DNA from: Gammaproteobacteria bacterium UBA2965
Lineage (GTDB): Bacteria; Pseudomonadota; Gammaproteobacteria; Pseudomonadales; Azotimanducaceae
DNA length: 64,000 nt
Direction: 5' to 3'
Assembly: GCA_002348385.1 (NCBI GenBank)
Contig: DEBD01000013.1
Span: 288,817 to 352,816 of the forward strand
Part shown: positions 7,707 through 17,018 of the stretch, piece by piece
Layout: every line of letters begins with the position of its first letter
How positions within the stretch are numbered: the first letter of the stretch is position 1
Made by a program: the position numbers and the translations under genes
The notes under the pieces: model-generated
Seen by the model: only the letters and a program-made list of their open reading frames with translations
What the model was told of the DNA's origin: nothing
Database searches by the model: none

Positions 7707-8655
7707 ACAGCGCCAGTTCCCGCAATACGTGCTCCAGATGTGCCTCTCCAATGGCCGGCTTTATCACCAGCTCACCCAGGCGTAATCCAAACTCGTTTTC
7801 CAGACGCGTGGCCTGCAGCGCCAGCCCGGTGAGCCGGCTCAAGCGCTCCTCGGTGCTACCAGAAACATCCTCGAGGTCCAGCCACAGGCGCGGTTCGAGG
7901 TAGCTCGAGTAGCGTTTAATCATCACAGCGTCGGAGCGAGCGTAGGAGCGCCAGAGGATGTGCCGGGTCGGGTCGCCTGCCTGATACTCGCGGATGTCGG
8001 TGAAATCGTCGCTACCAAACGGATCCACCAATTCTCCTTCGGACCTGCTACCCGACTCTCTGTGGGGAAATTCCCCAAAGATGGGCCTCGGGTAGACGAG
8101 ACTTTTGATCTCCAGGTCCACCCATGTCCACGCACGCAGCAGCCCCAACGGGTAGTAGGTCTCTACCAGCAGACGACCGGGACGCAGATAGCCACGCTGC
8201 TTGGCCTGCATGAACAAACGAATGGTGTCGGCTTCCTGATCGTAAAGCTCTGCCCACTGCTTAATACCTTCCGGCCATCCAAGCTGAATGCCTTCCCGCC
8301 CTCGTCCTTTGGGACGACCCACTTTCAACACAAACGCAATGTCCTCGTCTACGAATCCCGGCCGGGTGGAGGCTAATTCAAGCGTCAGCCCGGAGAGATT
8401 GCGGAACGTGTAGAGGATGGTCATCAAGAACATGCTGCCCAGCAGAAAGGCAACCGCGTAGACCAGGCTCGCCTGGTAGTTGATGGCCCCTACTATAAGC
8501 AGGATCAATAAACCACCAAACACAAAACCGGTTTGCGTGGGAAAGATGAAGATGTTGCGCTGACTCAGACGAATCTGAGGGCTGGGGGGAATACGGCGGT
8601 CGAGCCAACGACGCCAGCGTTGCCCTACGAATCTCTGCGCAGCGGCCTCAGCCAT
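7687..8655 (-). CDS. DUF58 domain-containing membrane protein
   Basis: A 322-residue protein with two transmembrane helices at about residues 35-80. The C-terminal DUF58 domain has the signature REYQAGDPTRHILWRS (about 220-235) followed by KRYSS. DUF58 proteins are almost always encoded next to a MoxR AAA ATPase, as here, and are thought to be its clients or partners in assembling envelope complexes; no enzymatic activity is established. It follows moxR by 9 bp and overlaps the transglutaminase gene by 20 bp. Confidence 0.88.
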   Translation of the reverse strand: MAEAAAQRFVGQRWRRWLDRRIPPSPQIRLSQRNIFIFPTQTGFVFGGLLILLIVGAINYQASLVYAVAFLLGSMFLMTILYTFRNLSGLTLELASTRPGFVDEDIAFVLKVGRPKGRGREGIQLGWPEGIKQWAELYDQEADTIRLFMQAKQRGYLRPGRLLVETYYPLGLLRAWTWVDLEIKSLVYPRPIFGEFPHRESGSRSEGELVDPFGSDDFTDIREYQAGDPTRHILWRSYARSDAVMIKRYSSYLEPRLWLDLEDVSGSTEERLSRLTGLALQATRLENEFGLRLGELVIKPAIGEAHLEHVLRELALYGIRER

Positions 8656-8664
8656 GACACGCGA

Positions 8665-9642
8665 TCAGCCGACAACGTCGACGCTAGAGAGCAGCTTCTG
8701 GGCCAGCGCCCCGCCACCGTGTCCTGCGAAATCAGCCGCTTCGCGCAAGCGATGCTCTACGACGCTGGGAAGCACGGCCTGAACGTCTTCAGGCACCACG
8801 TGGCTGCGCCCATGCAGTAAAGCCCACGCACGCGCACTCTGCAGCATTGCCAGGGCACCACGCGGCGATAGGCCAAAGGCAAACTCCGCCTCACGTCGGG
8901 AATAGTTCACCAGGCGCTGCACGTAGTCGATCAGCGGGTCCGACACCTTCACCTCGTCAGCGGCGGCCTGCAGCCGTCGCAGCGCGTCGGGGTCGGCCAC
9001 GGACTCCAGGGACTCAAGCACCTCGCGGCGGTCGCCACCGCGAAGTAGCTCGCGTTCGGCATCCGGCTCCGGATACCCGAGTTCGATTCGCATTAGAAAC
9101 CGATCCAACTGGGACTCGGGCAGCGGGAAAGTGCCCGTCTGGGTGACAGGGTTCTGGGTTGCGATGACGATGAAAGGTTGGGGCAGCTCCAGCGTCTGGC
9201 CTTCAACGGTTACCTGGCGCTCTTCCATGGCTTCGAGCAACGCGCTCTGGCTTTTCGGCGTGGCGCGGTTGATTTCGTCGGCCAGAACCACCTGTGCGAA
9301 CAGCGGGCCTTCGATAAACCGAAAGTCACTGGTAGTACGGTCGAAAACGCTGGTACCGATGACGTCCGCTGGCAACACGTCGCTGGTGAACTGGATCCGG
9401 TTGTAGCTCAGCCCCAGCACTCGGGCCAAGGCGTGCGACAGCAGCGTCTTGCCCATGCCGGGCAGATCTTCGATTAGCAGATGTCCGCGGGCGATAAGGC
9501 ACGCCAAAGCCAGATTCACCTGGACTTCCTTGCCCAGGAGAATGCTGTTCAGTGCCCCATTGAGGGCTCCAATCAGGTCCTTTTCATCAAGCGTGGTTGT
9601 GTAACTCGATGACCGTCTGATCGACGTTGAGTTCGACGTCAC
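8665..9642 (-). CDS. MoxR-family AAA+ ATPase
   Basis: MoxR ATPases act as chaperones that remodel or activate partner proteins. The 325-residue sequence has Walker A EDLPGMGKT at 58-66, Walker B VVLADEIN at 118-125, and a sensor-1 region ATQNPVTQTGTFPLPESQLDRF that is diagnostic of the MoxR branch. The start is probably GTG 9642, which places the first 56 bp inside the 3' end of purF on the same strand. A shorter start cannot be excluded. It heads the moxR-DUF58-transglutaminase module and may be translationally coupled to purF. Confidence 0.9.
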   Translation of the reverse strand: MTSNSTSIRRSSSYTTTLDEKDLIGALNGALNSILLGKEVQVNLALACLIARGHLLIEDLPGMGKTLLSHALARVLGLSYNRIQFTSDVLPADVIGTSVFDRTTSDFRFIEGPLFAQVVLADEINRATPKSQSALLEAMEERQVTVEGQTLELPQPFIVIATQNPVTQTGTFPLPESQLDRFLMRIELGYPEPDAERELLRGGDRREVLESLESVADPDALRRLQAAADEVKVSDPLIDYVQRLVNYSRREAEFAFGLSPRGALAMLQSARAWALLHGRSHVVPEDVQAVLPSVVEHRLREAADFAGHGGGALAQKLLSSVDVVG

Positions 9643-11113
9643 GGCGCTGCTTCATCCTGTCGCTTCTATGTAACGATAGACGTTCTAGATAAACGTCGTC
9701 TATGTCCCCGGTCACGTAATTTCCGTCGAAAACGGAACATTCGAAGCGCTGAATGTCGGTATTGCCATCGTGCGCGGCTTCCACCAGGTCTTCCAGCTCC
9801 TGGTACACCAGCCAGTCCGCCCCGATGGCGCGCGCCACCTCTTCACTGGTGCGCCCATTGGCCACGAATTCGTCCGGCGTTGGCATGTCGATTCCGTATA
9901 CATTTGGAAAACGCACAGGGGGTGCCGCCGAGGCCAGATAGACCTGCTTCGCGCCCGCCTCCCGGGCCATCTGGATGATGTGCTGGTTGGTCGTGCCACG
10001 CACGATGGAATCGTCAACCAACAGCACGTTTTTGTCCTTGAACTCCAACTCGATGGCATTGAATTTCTGCCTCACCGAGCGGGAACGCTGACTCTGTCCC
10101 GGCATGATGAACGTGCGTCCCACATAACGGTTTTTGATGAAGCCCTCGCGATACTTCACGTTGAGCTTATGGGACAGCGGCAGCGCGGCGGTGCGCCCGG
10201 TGTCGGGAATGGGTACCACTACGTCGATATCGTGATCGTTGCCGGCGTAGCGTTCCATGATTCTGTCGGCGAGGTGTTCGCCCATGCGCAGGCGGGATTT
10301 GTATACCGAAATGTCGTCGATGATGGAATCTGGCCGCGCCAGATAGACATACTCGAATATGCAGGGATTGAGGCTCGTCTCGGCCGCGCAAACACGAGTG
10401 TGCAATTCCCCTTCGTCGGTGATGAACACTGCTTCGCCTGGAGCCACATCGCGCAGCTTTTCAAAGCCGAGGGTATCCAGGGCTACGCTTTCCGAGGCGA
10501 CCAGATAATCGAACCCGTGCTCGTTCTCGCGGCGGCCAAACACCAGCGGCCGAATACCCAACGGGTCGCGAAACGCCACCACGCCAACACCGATGATCAT
10601 GGCAACCGCGGCGTACGCACCGCGGCAGCGTCGATGCACGCCCTGCACCGCGTTGAACACGTGATCAGGGGTGGGGCTATGCGCTCCCTGCACCTGTAGT
10701 TCGTGAGCAAACACGTTGAGCAGCACCTCGGAGTCGCTGCTCGTGTTCACGTGACGCATGTCCTCGCGAAATAGATCCGCTTTTAGTTTTTCCGAGTTGG
10801 TCAGATTCCCATTGTGCGCAAGGGTGACCCCATACGGAGAGTTCACGTACATGGGCTGGGCTTCGGCCGAACTCGACGTCCCCGCAGTTGGATAGCGCAC
10901 ATGACCAATTCCCACATTGCCAGCCAGGCGCTGCATGTGATGCTGCTCGAACACGTCACGCACCAAACCGTTGGCTTTGCGCATCTGCGCCTTCTGCCCG
11001 TCCGTGGTGACCATTCCAGCCGCATCCTGGCCCCGGTGCTGCAGCACCGTAAGCGCGTCATAGAGTTCCTGGTTGACAGGCCGGCTACTGACCAGACCAA
11101 CTATTCCGCACAT
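9587..11113 (-). CDS. purF: Amidophosphoribosyltransferase PurF
   Basis: PurF commits PRPP to purine synthesis by transferring ammonia from glutamine. The 508-residue protein starts directly with the Ntn-hydrolase nucleophile, Cys2 (MCGIVGLV). The glutaminase domain covers roughly 2-230, with HRGQDAAG at 26-33 and HVRYPTAG at 71-78. The PRPP-binding loop NVLLVDDSIVRGTT is at 362-375. It is preceded by cvpA with 6 bp between them, as in E. coli. Purine repression through PurR is known elsewhere, but I could not see an operator here. Confidence 0.97.
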   Translation of the reverse strand: MCGIVGLVSSRPVNQELYDALTVLQHRGQDAAGMVTTDGQKAQMRKANGLVRDVFEQHHMQRLAGNVGIGHVRYPTAGTSSSAEAQPMYVNSPYGVTLAHNGNLTNSEKLKADLFREDMRHVNTSSDSEVLLNVFAHELQVQGAHSPTPDHVFNAVQGVHRRCRGAYAAVAMIIGVGVVAFRDPLGIRPLVFGRRENEHGFDYLVASESVALDTLGFEKLRDVAPGEAVFITDEGELHTRVCAAETSLNPCIFEYVYLARPDSIIDDISVYKSRLRMGEHLADRIMERYAGNDHDIDVVVPIPDTGRTAALPLSHKLNVKYREGFIKNRYVGRTFIMPGQSQRSRSVRQKFNAIELEFKDKNVLLVDDSIVRGTTNQHIIQMAREAGAKQVYLASAAPPVRFPNVYGIDMPTPDEFVANGRTSEEVARAIGADWLVYQELEDLVEAAHDGNTDIQRFECSVFDGNYVTGDIDDVYLERLSLHRSDRMKQRRDVELNVDQTVIELHNHA

Positions 11114-11119
11114 AGCCCC

Positions 11120-11623
11120 TCACAATTGCTTGCTAAATCCCGCCACTGTGTCTCTGGCCTTACCCAACAGGCTGACCACGTCCTGTTCGAAAGCCAATAG
11201 TTCCGGTGCGAGCGCGGATGTGCTCCACCAGTCGCTGTGCTCGGCGTAAGGCCGCACCAGGATCAGCGCGATGATGCAGACCAGCGCGCCGCGCGCCGCG
11301 CCAAACAAAAACCCGAGAAATCGATCCGTACCCGAAAGGCCCGTCGTGTCTACCAGTTTGCGCAACGACCATTGCACTATGCCGCCAACGATGAGTGTGA
11401 CGACGAATACGCCGGCAAAGGCCGTGACCAGCCGAATGGTTGCATCGGCAATTTGACCGCTGAGGTATTCGGCCACCACGGGTGAAAAATACAAGGCGAG
11501 GATAAAGGCTGCGAACCAAGATGCAAGCGACAGAACCTCTTTCATCAAACCGCGCACCAGACCGATGGCCGCCGACACCCCCACCACAATCAGGATCACG
11601 ATATCGGGCGTGGACAATGACAT
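11120..11623 (-). CDS. cvpA: CvpA family membrane protein
   Basis: A 167-residue inner-membrane protein with four predicted hydrophobic segments (about 6-24, 28-47, 62-84 and 99-121). It opens with the family pattern DIVILIVVGVSAAIGLVRGLMKEVLSL, shortened here to residues 7-33. CvpA is needed for colicin V production in E. coli and has been linked to envelope stress and bile resistance; its molecular function is not settled. Its place directly before purF is the conserved cvpA-purF pair. Confidence 0.9.
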   Translation of the reverse strand: MSLSTPDIVILIVVGVSAAIGLVRGLMKEVLSLASWFAAFILALYFSPVVAEYLSGQIADATIRLVTAFAGVFVVTLIVGGIVQWSLRKLVDTTGLSGTDRFLGFLFGAARGALVCIIALILVRPYAEHSDWWSTSALAPELLAFEQDVVSLLGKARDTVAGFSKQL

Positions 11624-11632
11624 TTGCGCTGC

Positions 11633-12160
11633 CTAGTTGGAGAACGCCATCAGGCGCGCGTCGACATCAAGCAGCTCCGACAGCCGGGATTGAATAGCGG
11701 ACGCGTCGGACTCATTGAGCAACGGGCCAACGGCCACACGGTTGCGGATTTCGGCGCCCGCATTGGTAGCGGAGATGAAAGCCTCGAATCCTTGGTCACG
11801 TAACTCACCACGCAGTCTGAATGCGTTATCTGCTTCCGCGAAGCTGGCCACCTGAACTGCCCACACCGTGGTATCTTCGTTGGGCTCGGACAGCACCGGC
11901 TCGCCGAAGCGCGTGGCGGTGGTTACGTCGAATCCGTCGTCGTCCACTTGGGCCCGAAATTGCTCAATTCGCTCGGCGTAGTCGCTGGCGGGTGCGACAC
12001 TTTCAAGGGGCTCTATTTCCGGCGGGGGCGCAGGCTCACCGAGCGGTTCGATTTCGATGCTGGGAATCCCATCTCCGTCGAACAACATGGGAAGACAGAT
12101 GATGGCCAACGCCAGCAAAAAAAGGCTTCCGGTCACGCGATAGCGCGTCTGCTCATCCAT
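11633..12160 (-). CDS. dedD: DedD-like SPOR-domain protein
   Basis: A 175-residue bitopic protein. One transmembrane helix lies near the N-terminus (SLFLLALAIICLPMLF, about 12-27). A Pro/Glu-rich linker follows, then a C-terminal SPOR domain from about residue 95 (VWAVQVASFAEADNAFRLR...). SPOR domains bind septal peptidoglycan lacking stem peptides, so the protein probably localises to the division site. It lies between folC and cvpA, the place of dedD in E. coli and its equivalents in other gammaproteobacteria. Confidence 0.85.
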   Translation of the reverse strand: MDEQTRYRVTGSLFLLALAIICLPMLFDGDGIPSIEIEPLGEPAPPPEIEPLESVAPASDYAERIEQFRAQVDDDGFDVTTATRFGEPVLSEPNEDTTVWAVQVASFAEADNAFRLRGELRDQGFEAFISATNAGAEIRNRVAVGPLLNESDASAIQSRLSELLDVDARLMAFSN

Positions 12161-12178
12161 GTGGGCAAACTTCTCGTT

Positions 12179-13489
12179 TCATTCGCCGCGGGGCGCCACA
12201 CGCCCGGGGGACCACGTCGGCAATACGGATCTGATGGACTCCACTACGGCAAAACAGCCGCATACCAGAATAACATCGCCTTCGTCCGTTGCCGAATAGG
12301 CTGCCTCCAGGGCCGAGCGATCGGACCCGGCTGGCAGATAGTCGATGTCCCGCGGCACCCGCCCGCCCAGCACCCTTGCCGTCACACCCCTTGGCGGCGC
12401 GACGTCAACGCCGATCCATTCGCCGACCACACCTTGCAGCGCAGCGATCACTCCCGCGCTGTCCTTGTCTTCGAGGCTACCCACGATAGCCACGGACACC
12501 CCGCCGGGATGACTCGCGGCAATCTGGTCGGCCAGGAACCGTGCGGCTGCCGGATTGTGGGCCACGTCCAGGAGAAAGTGTCGACCCGCCGAGATCACAG
12601 ACTCCATGCGGCCGGGAAACGTGATCCCATCAAGGGCCTGTACCAGCGTCGGTGACGCCGACTCGGTTAATCCACCCGGCAGGAGCCCTGCAGCCTGTAT
12701 TGCCAACGCGCAATTTACCGGCGCCAGCGCGGTCTGCTTGAGGCCGTACAAAGCGCCCGATTCGCTTTCAAAATCCCAAAGCCTTTCGCCATTGGCTCCC
12801 TGCGGCCGGAGATGAGCATTGAACTCCTTGCCGTGTTCGTAAACGGCGCAACCCAGCTCCCCGGCCCGATCGCGAACCGAATCAGTCACCGTCTCAGAAA
12901 TCACCACAGGCTGATTGGGGCGAAACACCCCGGCTTTCTCGAGACCGATACCTTCTAGCGATTCCCCCAGATAGTCTGCGTGATCCAACCCAATGCTGGT
13001 CACTACCGCAATGTCCGCGTCAACCACGTTGAAGGCGTCCAGTCGACCCCCTAAGCCAATTTCCAGCACGGCTATGTCCACCTGCGCGCGGCGGAAACAA
13101 CCCAGCGCCAACAAAGCGGAGAACTCGAAGTAAGTCAGGGGAACGTCGCCACGAGCCGCCTCGATCTCAGACAGGCCTGCACACAGAGTGGCATCGTCGC
13201 AGGCCACACCGTCAATACGAACCCGCTCGTTGAAACGGCTCAGGTGTGGCGATAGCGTCGTACCAACGCGTGCGCCCATCGCCCGCAATACCGCTTCCAG
13301 CGCGATACAGGTCGACCCCTTGCCGTTGGTACCCGCAACAATGACGCTGCGACACGGCAGCGGCAGAAGCTCCATTTGGTGCGCAACGGAGCGCACCCGG
13401 TCCAGACCCAGGTCCATGTCGCGCGGGTGTACCCGGTCGATGTAACGCAACCACTCATCCAGCCCGCGAGCGCCAATTGCGGCAGACAT
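12179..13489 (-). CDS. folC: Bifunctional folylpolyglutamate / dihydrofolate synthase FolC
   Basis: FolC makes dihydrofolate from dihydropteroate and adds glutamate tails to folates. The 436-residue protein has the Mur-ligase ATP loop SVIVAGTNGKGSTC (about 62-75), the folate-ligase signature FEFSALLALGCF, and EIGLGGRLDAFNVVD, with the C-terminal domain starting near FPGRMESV. Length is usual. It begins 6 bp after trpA. In related genomes accD sits between trpA and folC; it is absent here. Confidence 0.95.
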   Translation of the reverse strand: MSAAIGARGLDEWLRYIDRVHPRDMDLGLDRVRSVAHQMELLPLPCRSVIVAGTNGKGSTCIALEAVLRAMGARVGTTLSPHLSRFNERVRIDGVACDDATLCAGLSEIEAARGDVPLTYFEFSALLALGCFRRAQVDIAVLEIGLGGRLDAFNVVDADIAVVTSIGLDHADYLGESLEGIGLEKAGVFRPNQPVVISETVTDSVRDRAGELGCAVYEHGKEFNAHLRPQGANGERLWDFESESGALYGLKQTALAPVNCALAIQAAGLLPGGLTESASPTLVQALDGITFPGRMESVISAGRHFLLDVAHNPAAARFLADQIAASHPGGVSVAIVGSLEDKDSAGVIAALQGVVGEWIGVDVAPPRGVTARVLGGRVPRDIDYLPAGSDRSALEAAYSATDEGDVILVCGCFAVVESIRSVLPTWSPGRVAPRGE

Positions 13490-13495
13490 CGCGCC

Positions 13496-14299
13496 TCAGT
13501 CGTCCAGGGCGGCGCGAATCGCCCGCAACTGATCGGTAAGCAGTCCGGGAATGTTATCTGGGCGTTCCGCCGAGCGCTCCATGGTGTCCACCAACGCACT
13601 ACCGACCACCACGCCATCGGCGTGCTGAGCTACCGCTCGGGCGCTCTCAGGGTCCTTGATACCAAAACCCACCATGACCGGCAGCGCAGAGACGGTTTTC
13701 AGGGCGCCGACTTTTTCCTCCACGGACGACACATCCAACCCAGCCGCCCCGGTAATCCCTTTAAGCGACACGTAATACACGAATCCTCTGGCCGCGCCGG
13801 CAATCATGCGAGCCCGCTCAGACGTGGTGGTTGGCGCGACCAGCAGCACCAGGTCGATACCCCGCGCTTCGAGCAGATCCCGAATCTCCGCGCTCTCTTC
13901 GGGCGGCAGGTTGACCATGATCAATCCGTCCACGCCCGCCTCTGCAGCCAGATCAGCAAATGTTTCAGGGCCCATGGCCAGCACCGAATTCAGATACCCC
14001 ATCAGCACTACCGGCGTGCTGCCGTCGTGTTGTCGAAACTCGGCCACCATGGCCAACACATCTACCAAGCCAATGCCGTTCGCCAGCCCGCGCTCGGACG
14101 AGCGCTGGATAGACGGACCTTCTGCTTCCGGGTCGGAGAAAGGTATGCCCACCTCGAGCACATCGGCCCCGCCCTCCACCAACGCGCGAAGGGCCGGCAC
14201 CGTGGCGTGCGACGCCGGGTCCCCGGCGGTAACAAACGTCACCAGCGCTTTTCTATCCGCCTGCTTGAGTGCCGCAAAACGCTGCTGCAGGCGACTCAC
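13496..14299 (-). CDS. trpA: Tryptophan synthase alpha chain
   Basis: TrpA cleaves indole-3-glycerol phosphate to indole, which is channelled to TrpB. The 267-residue chain keeps Glu49 (VLEVG) in exact register with the E. coli enzyme. At position 60, where the E. coli protein has the catalytic Asp of the ADGP motif, the sequence here reads AEGP (Glu60). The phosphate-binding GFGIKDPE is present near residue 210. The start is GTG 14299, overlapping the trpB stop by 4 bp, so translation is probably coupled, as expected for subunits of one complex. Confidence 0.95.
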   Translation of the reverse strand: MSRLQQRFAALKQADRKALVTFVTAGDPASHATVPALRALVEGGADVLEVGIPFSDPEAEGPSIQRSSERGLANGIGLVDVLAMVAEFRQHDGSTPVVLMGYLNSVLAMGPETFADLAAEAGVDGLIMVNLPPEESAEIRDLLEARGIDLVLLVAPTTTSERARMIAGAARGFVYYVSLKGITGAAGLDVSSVEEKVGALKTVSALPVMVGFGIKDPESARAVAQHADGVVVGSALVDTMERSAERPDNIPGLLTDQLRAIRAALDD

Positions 14300-15537
14300 A
14301 ACTCGATCCCATCCATCTGCGCGACGGAAAGGATGTCCTTGTCGCCACGGCCCGACAAATTGACGAGCACAACCTGGTCGGCGCTGAAGCTGTCAGCGCT
14401 GTTCTTCACCCAGGCCAGGGCGTGGCTGGATTCCAGCGCCGGCAGAATACCCTCGGTGCGGTTGAGCAGGCGAAACGCCTCCATAGCCTCGTCGTCGGTG
14501 ACCGTCGCGTATTCGGCCCGGCCGATGTCTTTGAGAAAACTGTGTTCCGGACCCACGCCCGGGTAATCCAAACCGGCCGAGACCGAATGGGTACCCAGCA
14601 CTTGCCCGTCGTCATCCTGCATCAGGTACGTGCGGTTGCCGTGCAATACTCCGACGCTGCCGGCATTGAGCGGCGCGGCATGCTGCCCGGTAGACAGACC
14701 CAGTCCGCCGGCCTCCACGCCCACCAACCGTACCTCCTTGTCATCGATGAACGGATGGAAAAGGCCGATGGCATTGGAGCCACCCCCCACGCAGGCCACC
14801 AGAGCGTCAGGGAGGCGTCCCAGCATCTGCAGGCATTGCGAGCGAGCCTCCTGTCCTATGACCGCCTGAAAGTCACGAACCAGCATGGGGTACGGGTGCG
14901 GACCGGCCACGGTGCCGATGATGTAATGCGTGTCGTCCACATTAGTCACCCAGTCGCGCATCGCCTCGTTTAGGGCATCCTTGAGCGTGCGGGTTCCAGA
15001 ATTCACTGCTACCACTTCGGCACCAAGCAGCTTCATGCGGTAGACGTTGAGACTCTGACGCTGCACATCCTCGGCACCCATATACACGCGGCACTCCAAC
15101 CCCAACCGCGCTGCCACCGTAGCTGACGCCACTCCGTGCTGGCCAGCCCCGGTCTCGGCAATGATGCGGCGTTTGCCCATGCGCTTGGCGAGCAACGCCT
15201 GGCCCACCGTGTTGTTCACCTTGTGCGCACCGGTGTGGTTCAGGTCCTCACGCTTCAAGTAGATCTGCGGGCCGCTCAGCACATCGGACAGACGCTCTGC
15301 ATGGTAGAGGGGTGAAGGCCGACCCACATAGTGCTGCAGGTCGGCTTTCAGCTCAGCCTGGAATTCGGGATCAGCGCGCAGTTCCTCGTAGAGAGACTCC
15401 AACTCGTCGAGGGCGTGCATGAGCGTTTCCGCCACGAAGCGCCCACCATGATCACCGAAGTGGCCATCGACGGGTTGCTCGTACAGGTTGAACCCACCAC
15501 CGGAATTATTCGCGTTCGAGTCATCCGTATTTGACAT
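14296..15537 (-). CDS. trpB: Tryptophan synthase beta chain
   Basis: TrpB is the PLP enzyme that joins indole and serine. The 413-residue protein has the PLP-binding Lys106 in HTGAHKVNN, the catalytic-region motif ETGAGQHGVA, and the phosphate-binding GGGSNAIG. An N-terminal Asn/Ser-rich extension (about 15 residues) precedes the family start. It follows trpF by only 3 bp and overlaps trpA, forming a trpF-trpB-trpA unit. No trp attenuator or leader peptide was recognised upstream. Confidence 0.97.
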   Translation of the reverse strand: MSNTDDSNANNSGGGFNLYEQPVDGHFGDHGGRFVAETLMHALDELESLYEELRADPEFQAELKADLQHYVGRPSPLYHAERLSDVLSGPQIYLKREDLNHTGAHKVNNTVGQALLAKRMGKRRIIAETGAGQHGVASATVAARLGLECRVYMGAEDVQRQSLNVYRMKLLGAEVVAVNSGTRTLKDALNEAMRDWVTNVDDTHYIIGTVAGPHPYPMLVRDFQAVIGQEARSQCLQMLGRLPDALVACVGGGSNAIGLFHPFIDDKEVRLVGVEAGGLGLSTGQHAAPLNAGSVGVLHGNRTYLMQDDDGQVLGTHSVSAGLDYPGVGPEHSFLKDIGRAEYATVTDDEAMEAFRLLNRTEGILPALESSHALAWVKNSADSFSADQVVLVNLSGRGDKDILSVAQMDGIEL

Positions 15538-15540
15538 TGT

Positions 15541-16185
15541 CTACTCCGCCTGACGCACTGCACGAACGAAATCATTCATGAGCGCTTTGCTTTTGATGCC
15601 GCGCGCGGATCCCTCAACACCGCCACTTACATCCACACCGTAGGGACATGTCGCGGCCATGGCAGCAACCACGTTGTCAGGGTTCAACCCACCGGACAGC
15701 ACCAGCTTTAGGGTAGCCCCTCGCGGCCACAGCGCCAGATCGAACCGCTCGCCCGTGCCCCCTAGCACACCCGGCTTGAAGGTATCCAGCAACAATGCAC
15801 AGGCTTGCGGATGCTCCGCTTCCACCGCATCCCAGGTGCGCGGCCCGCCCATGCGCACGGTCTTGAGATAAGGCAGCCCCCAGCGCTCGCAGGCGCTGCA
15901 ATCTTCGTCCCCGTGAAACTGGAGCGCGTCGAGTTCAACCTGCTTCAGAACGCTTTCAATGCGCTGGGGTGCAGAATTCGCGAACACCCCGACACGCTGC
16001 AGGCTACCGGTCATCTGCTCGGCAAGGTCGCGCGCTTTCTCCAAAGAGACCGCGCGGGCACTGGACTCCACGAACATGAGGCCCACAGCATCTACCCCGG
16101 CGTCCATTGCTGCCTGGGCGTCCTGTTCGCGGGTGATCCCGCAGATCTTGATCTTGGTGCTCAACACGGCCAGGGAGGATGCCAA
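15541..16185 (-). CDS. trpF: Phosphoribosylanthranilate isomerase
   Basis: TrpF performs the Amadori rearrangement of phosphoribosylanthranilate in tryptophan synthesis. It shows the TIM-barrel signature KIKICGITREQDA near the N-terminus with the catalytic Cys, the segment LQFHGDED, the catalytic Asp in LLLDTFKPG, and LSGGLNPDNV. The start is uncertain: TTG 16185 gives 214 residues, but GTG at 16167 would give a start closer to the family norm. It precedes trpB by 3 bp and follows truA, an order common in gammaproteobacteria. Confidence 0.93.
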   Translation of the reverse strand: MASSLAVLSTKIKICGITREQDAQAAMDAGVDAVGLMFVESSARAVSLEKARDLAEQMTGSLQRVGVFANSAPQRIESVLKQVELDALQFHGDEDCSACERWGLPYLKTVRMGGPRTWDAVEAEHPQACALLLDTFKPGVLGGTGERFDLALWPRGATLKLVLSGGLNPDNVVAAMAATCPYGVDVSGGVEGSARGIKSKALMNDFVRAVRQAE

Positions 16186-16220
16186 AGGCAGCGTAGTCTA
16201 GCGAAGTCTGTAAGGCGGCA

Positions 16221-17018
16221 CTAGAACCGCGCAGCATCCCCCAGCACGCGCAGGAGCGGAGGCAACGGAGCCCGAGGAAAGCGCTGATCCGGATAGTCTA
16301 CCTGTACCAAATACAAGCCTTCGGGCGGGGCGGTAGGGCCAAGCAAGCGACGATCACGTGCCTCGATGAGTTGCGCCGGCCAGGCCGCCGACCGTTCCCC
16401 CTTTCCCACCTGCACCAGCGCGCCGGCTATATTGCGCACCATGTGCAGAAGGAAGGCGTTCGCGGTCACATCCAGCACCACCAGCGGACCATGCCGCAGA
16501 ACCCCGATACGATGCACGCAACGAAACGCGCTCGCCGATTGGCATCCCGCTCCCCGATAACTGGTGAAGTCACGCTCTCCCAGAAGGCCCTGCGCCGCGC
16601 GGTGCATTGCGACATCATCCAGGGGGCTGGCACGCGCGGCCAGCCCGCTCATTAACGCTGACTGCGTCTCACCTTCGTACCAGATGTACTGATAACGACG
16701 GGCAGTGGCGTGGTAACGGGGATGGAAGTCATTGGCAACCGTCTCAGCCCAGCAGACCGTGAGCGCCGGTGAGGTGAGCGAATTGACTCCCCGCGTCCAC
16801 GCGCGCAAGGGACGCTCGGCTGAGCAACTGAAGCTGACCACCTGCCCGGTAGCGTGAACGCCGGAATCGGTCCGCCCCGCCGCGGTCAGCATTATGGGTT
16901 CATCAGCAATTTGTGTGAGTGCACGCTCCAGCTCGGCCTGCACGGTGGGCCTTTCTGTTTGGCGTTGAAATCCGTTGAAGGATCGGCCGTCGTACTCCAG
17001 GCCGAGGGCCAGGCGCAT
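16221..17018 (-). CDS. truA: tRNA pseudouridine(38-40) synthase TruA
   Basis: TruA isomerises uridines 38, 39 and 40 in the anticodon arm of many tRNAs. The 265-residue product has the catalytic Asp in AAGRTDSGVHATGQV (about residues 46-60), the tRNA-binding YEGETQSALMSG region, and FLLHMVRNIAGALVQVGKG near the C-terminus. ATG 17018 abuts the fimV stop codon (17019-17021) with no gap. The fimV-truA-trpF arrangement is the one seen in Pseudomonas. Confidence 0.96.
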   Translation of the reverse strand: MRLALGLEYDGRSFNGFQRQTERPTVQAELERALTQIADEPIMLTAAGRTDSGVHATGQVVSFSCSAERPLRAWTRGVNSLTSPALTVCWAETVANDFHPRYHATARRYQYIWYEGETQSALMSGLAARASPLDDVAMHRAAQGLLGERDFTSYRGAGCQSASAFRCVHRIGVLRHGPLVVLDVTANAFLLHMVRNIAGALVQVGKGERSAAWPAQLIEARDRRLLGPTAPPEGLYLVQVDYPDQRFPRAPLPPLLRVLGDAARF

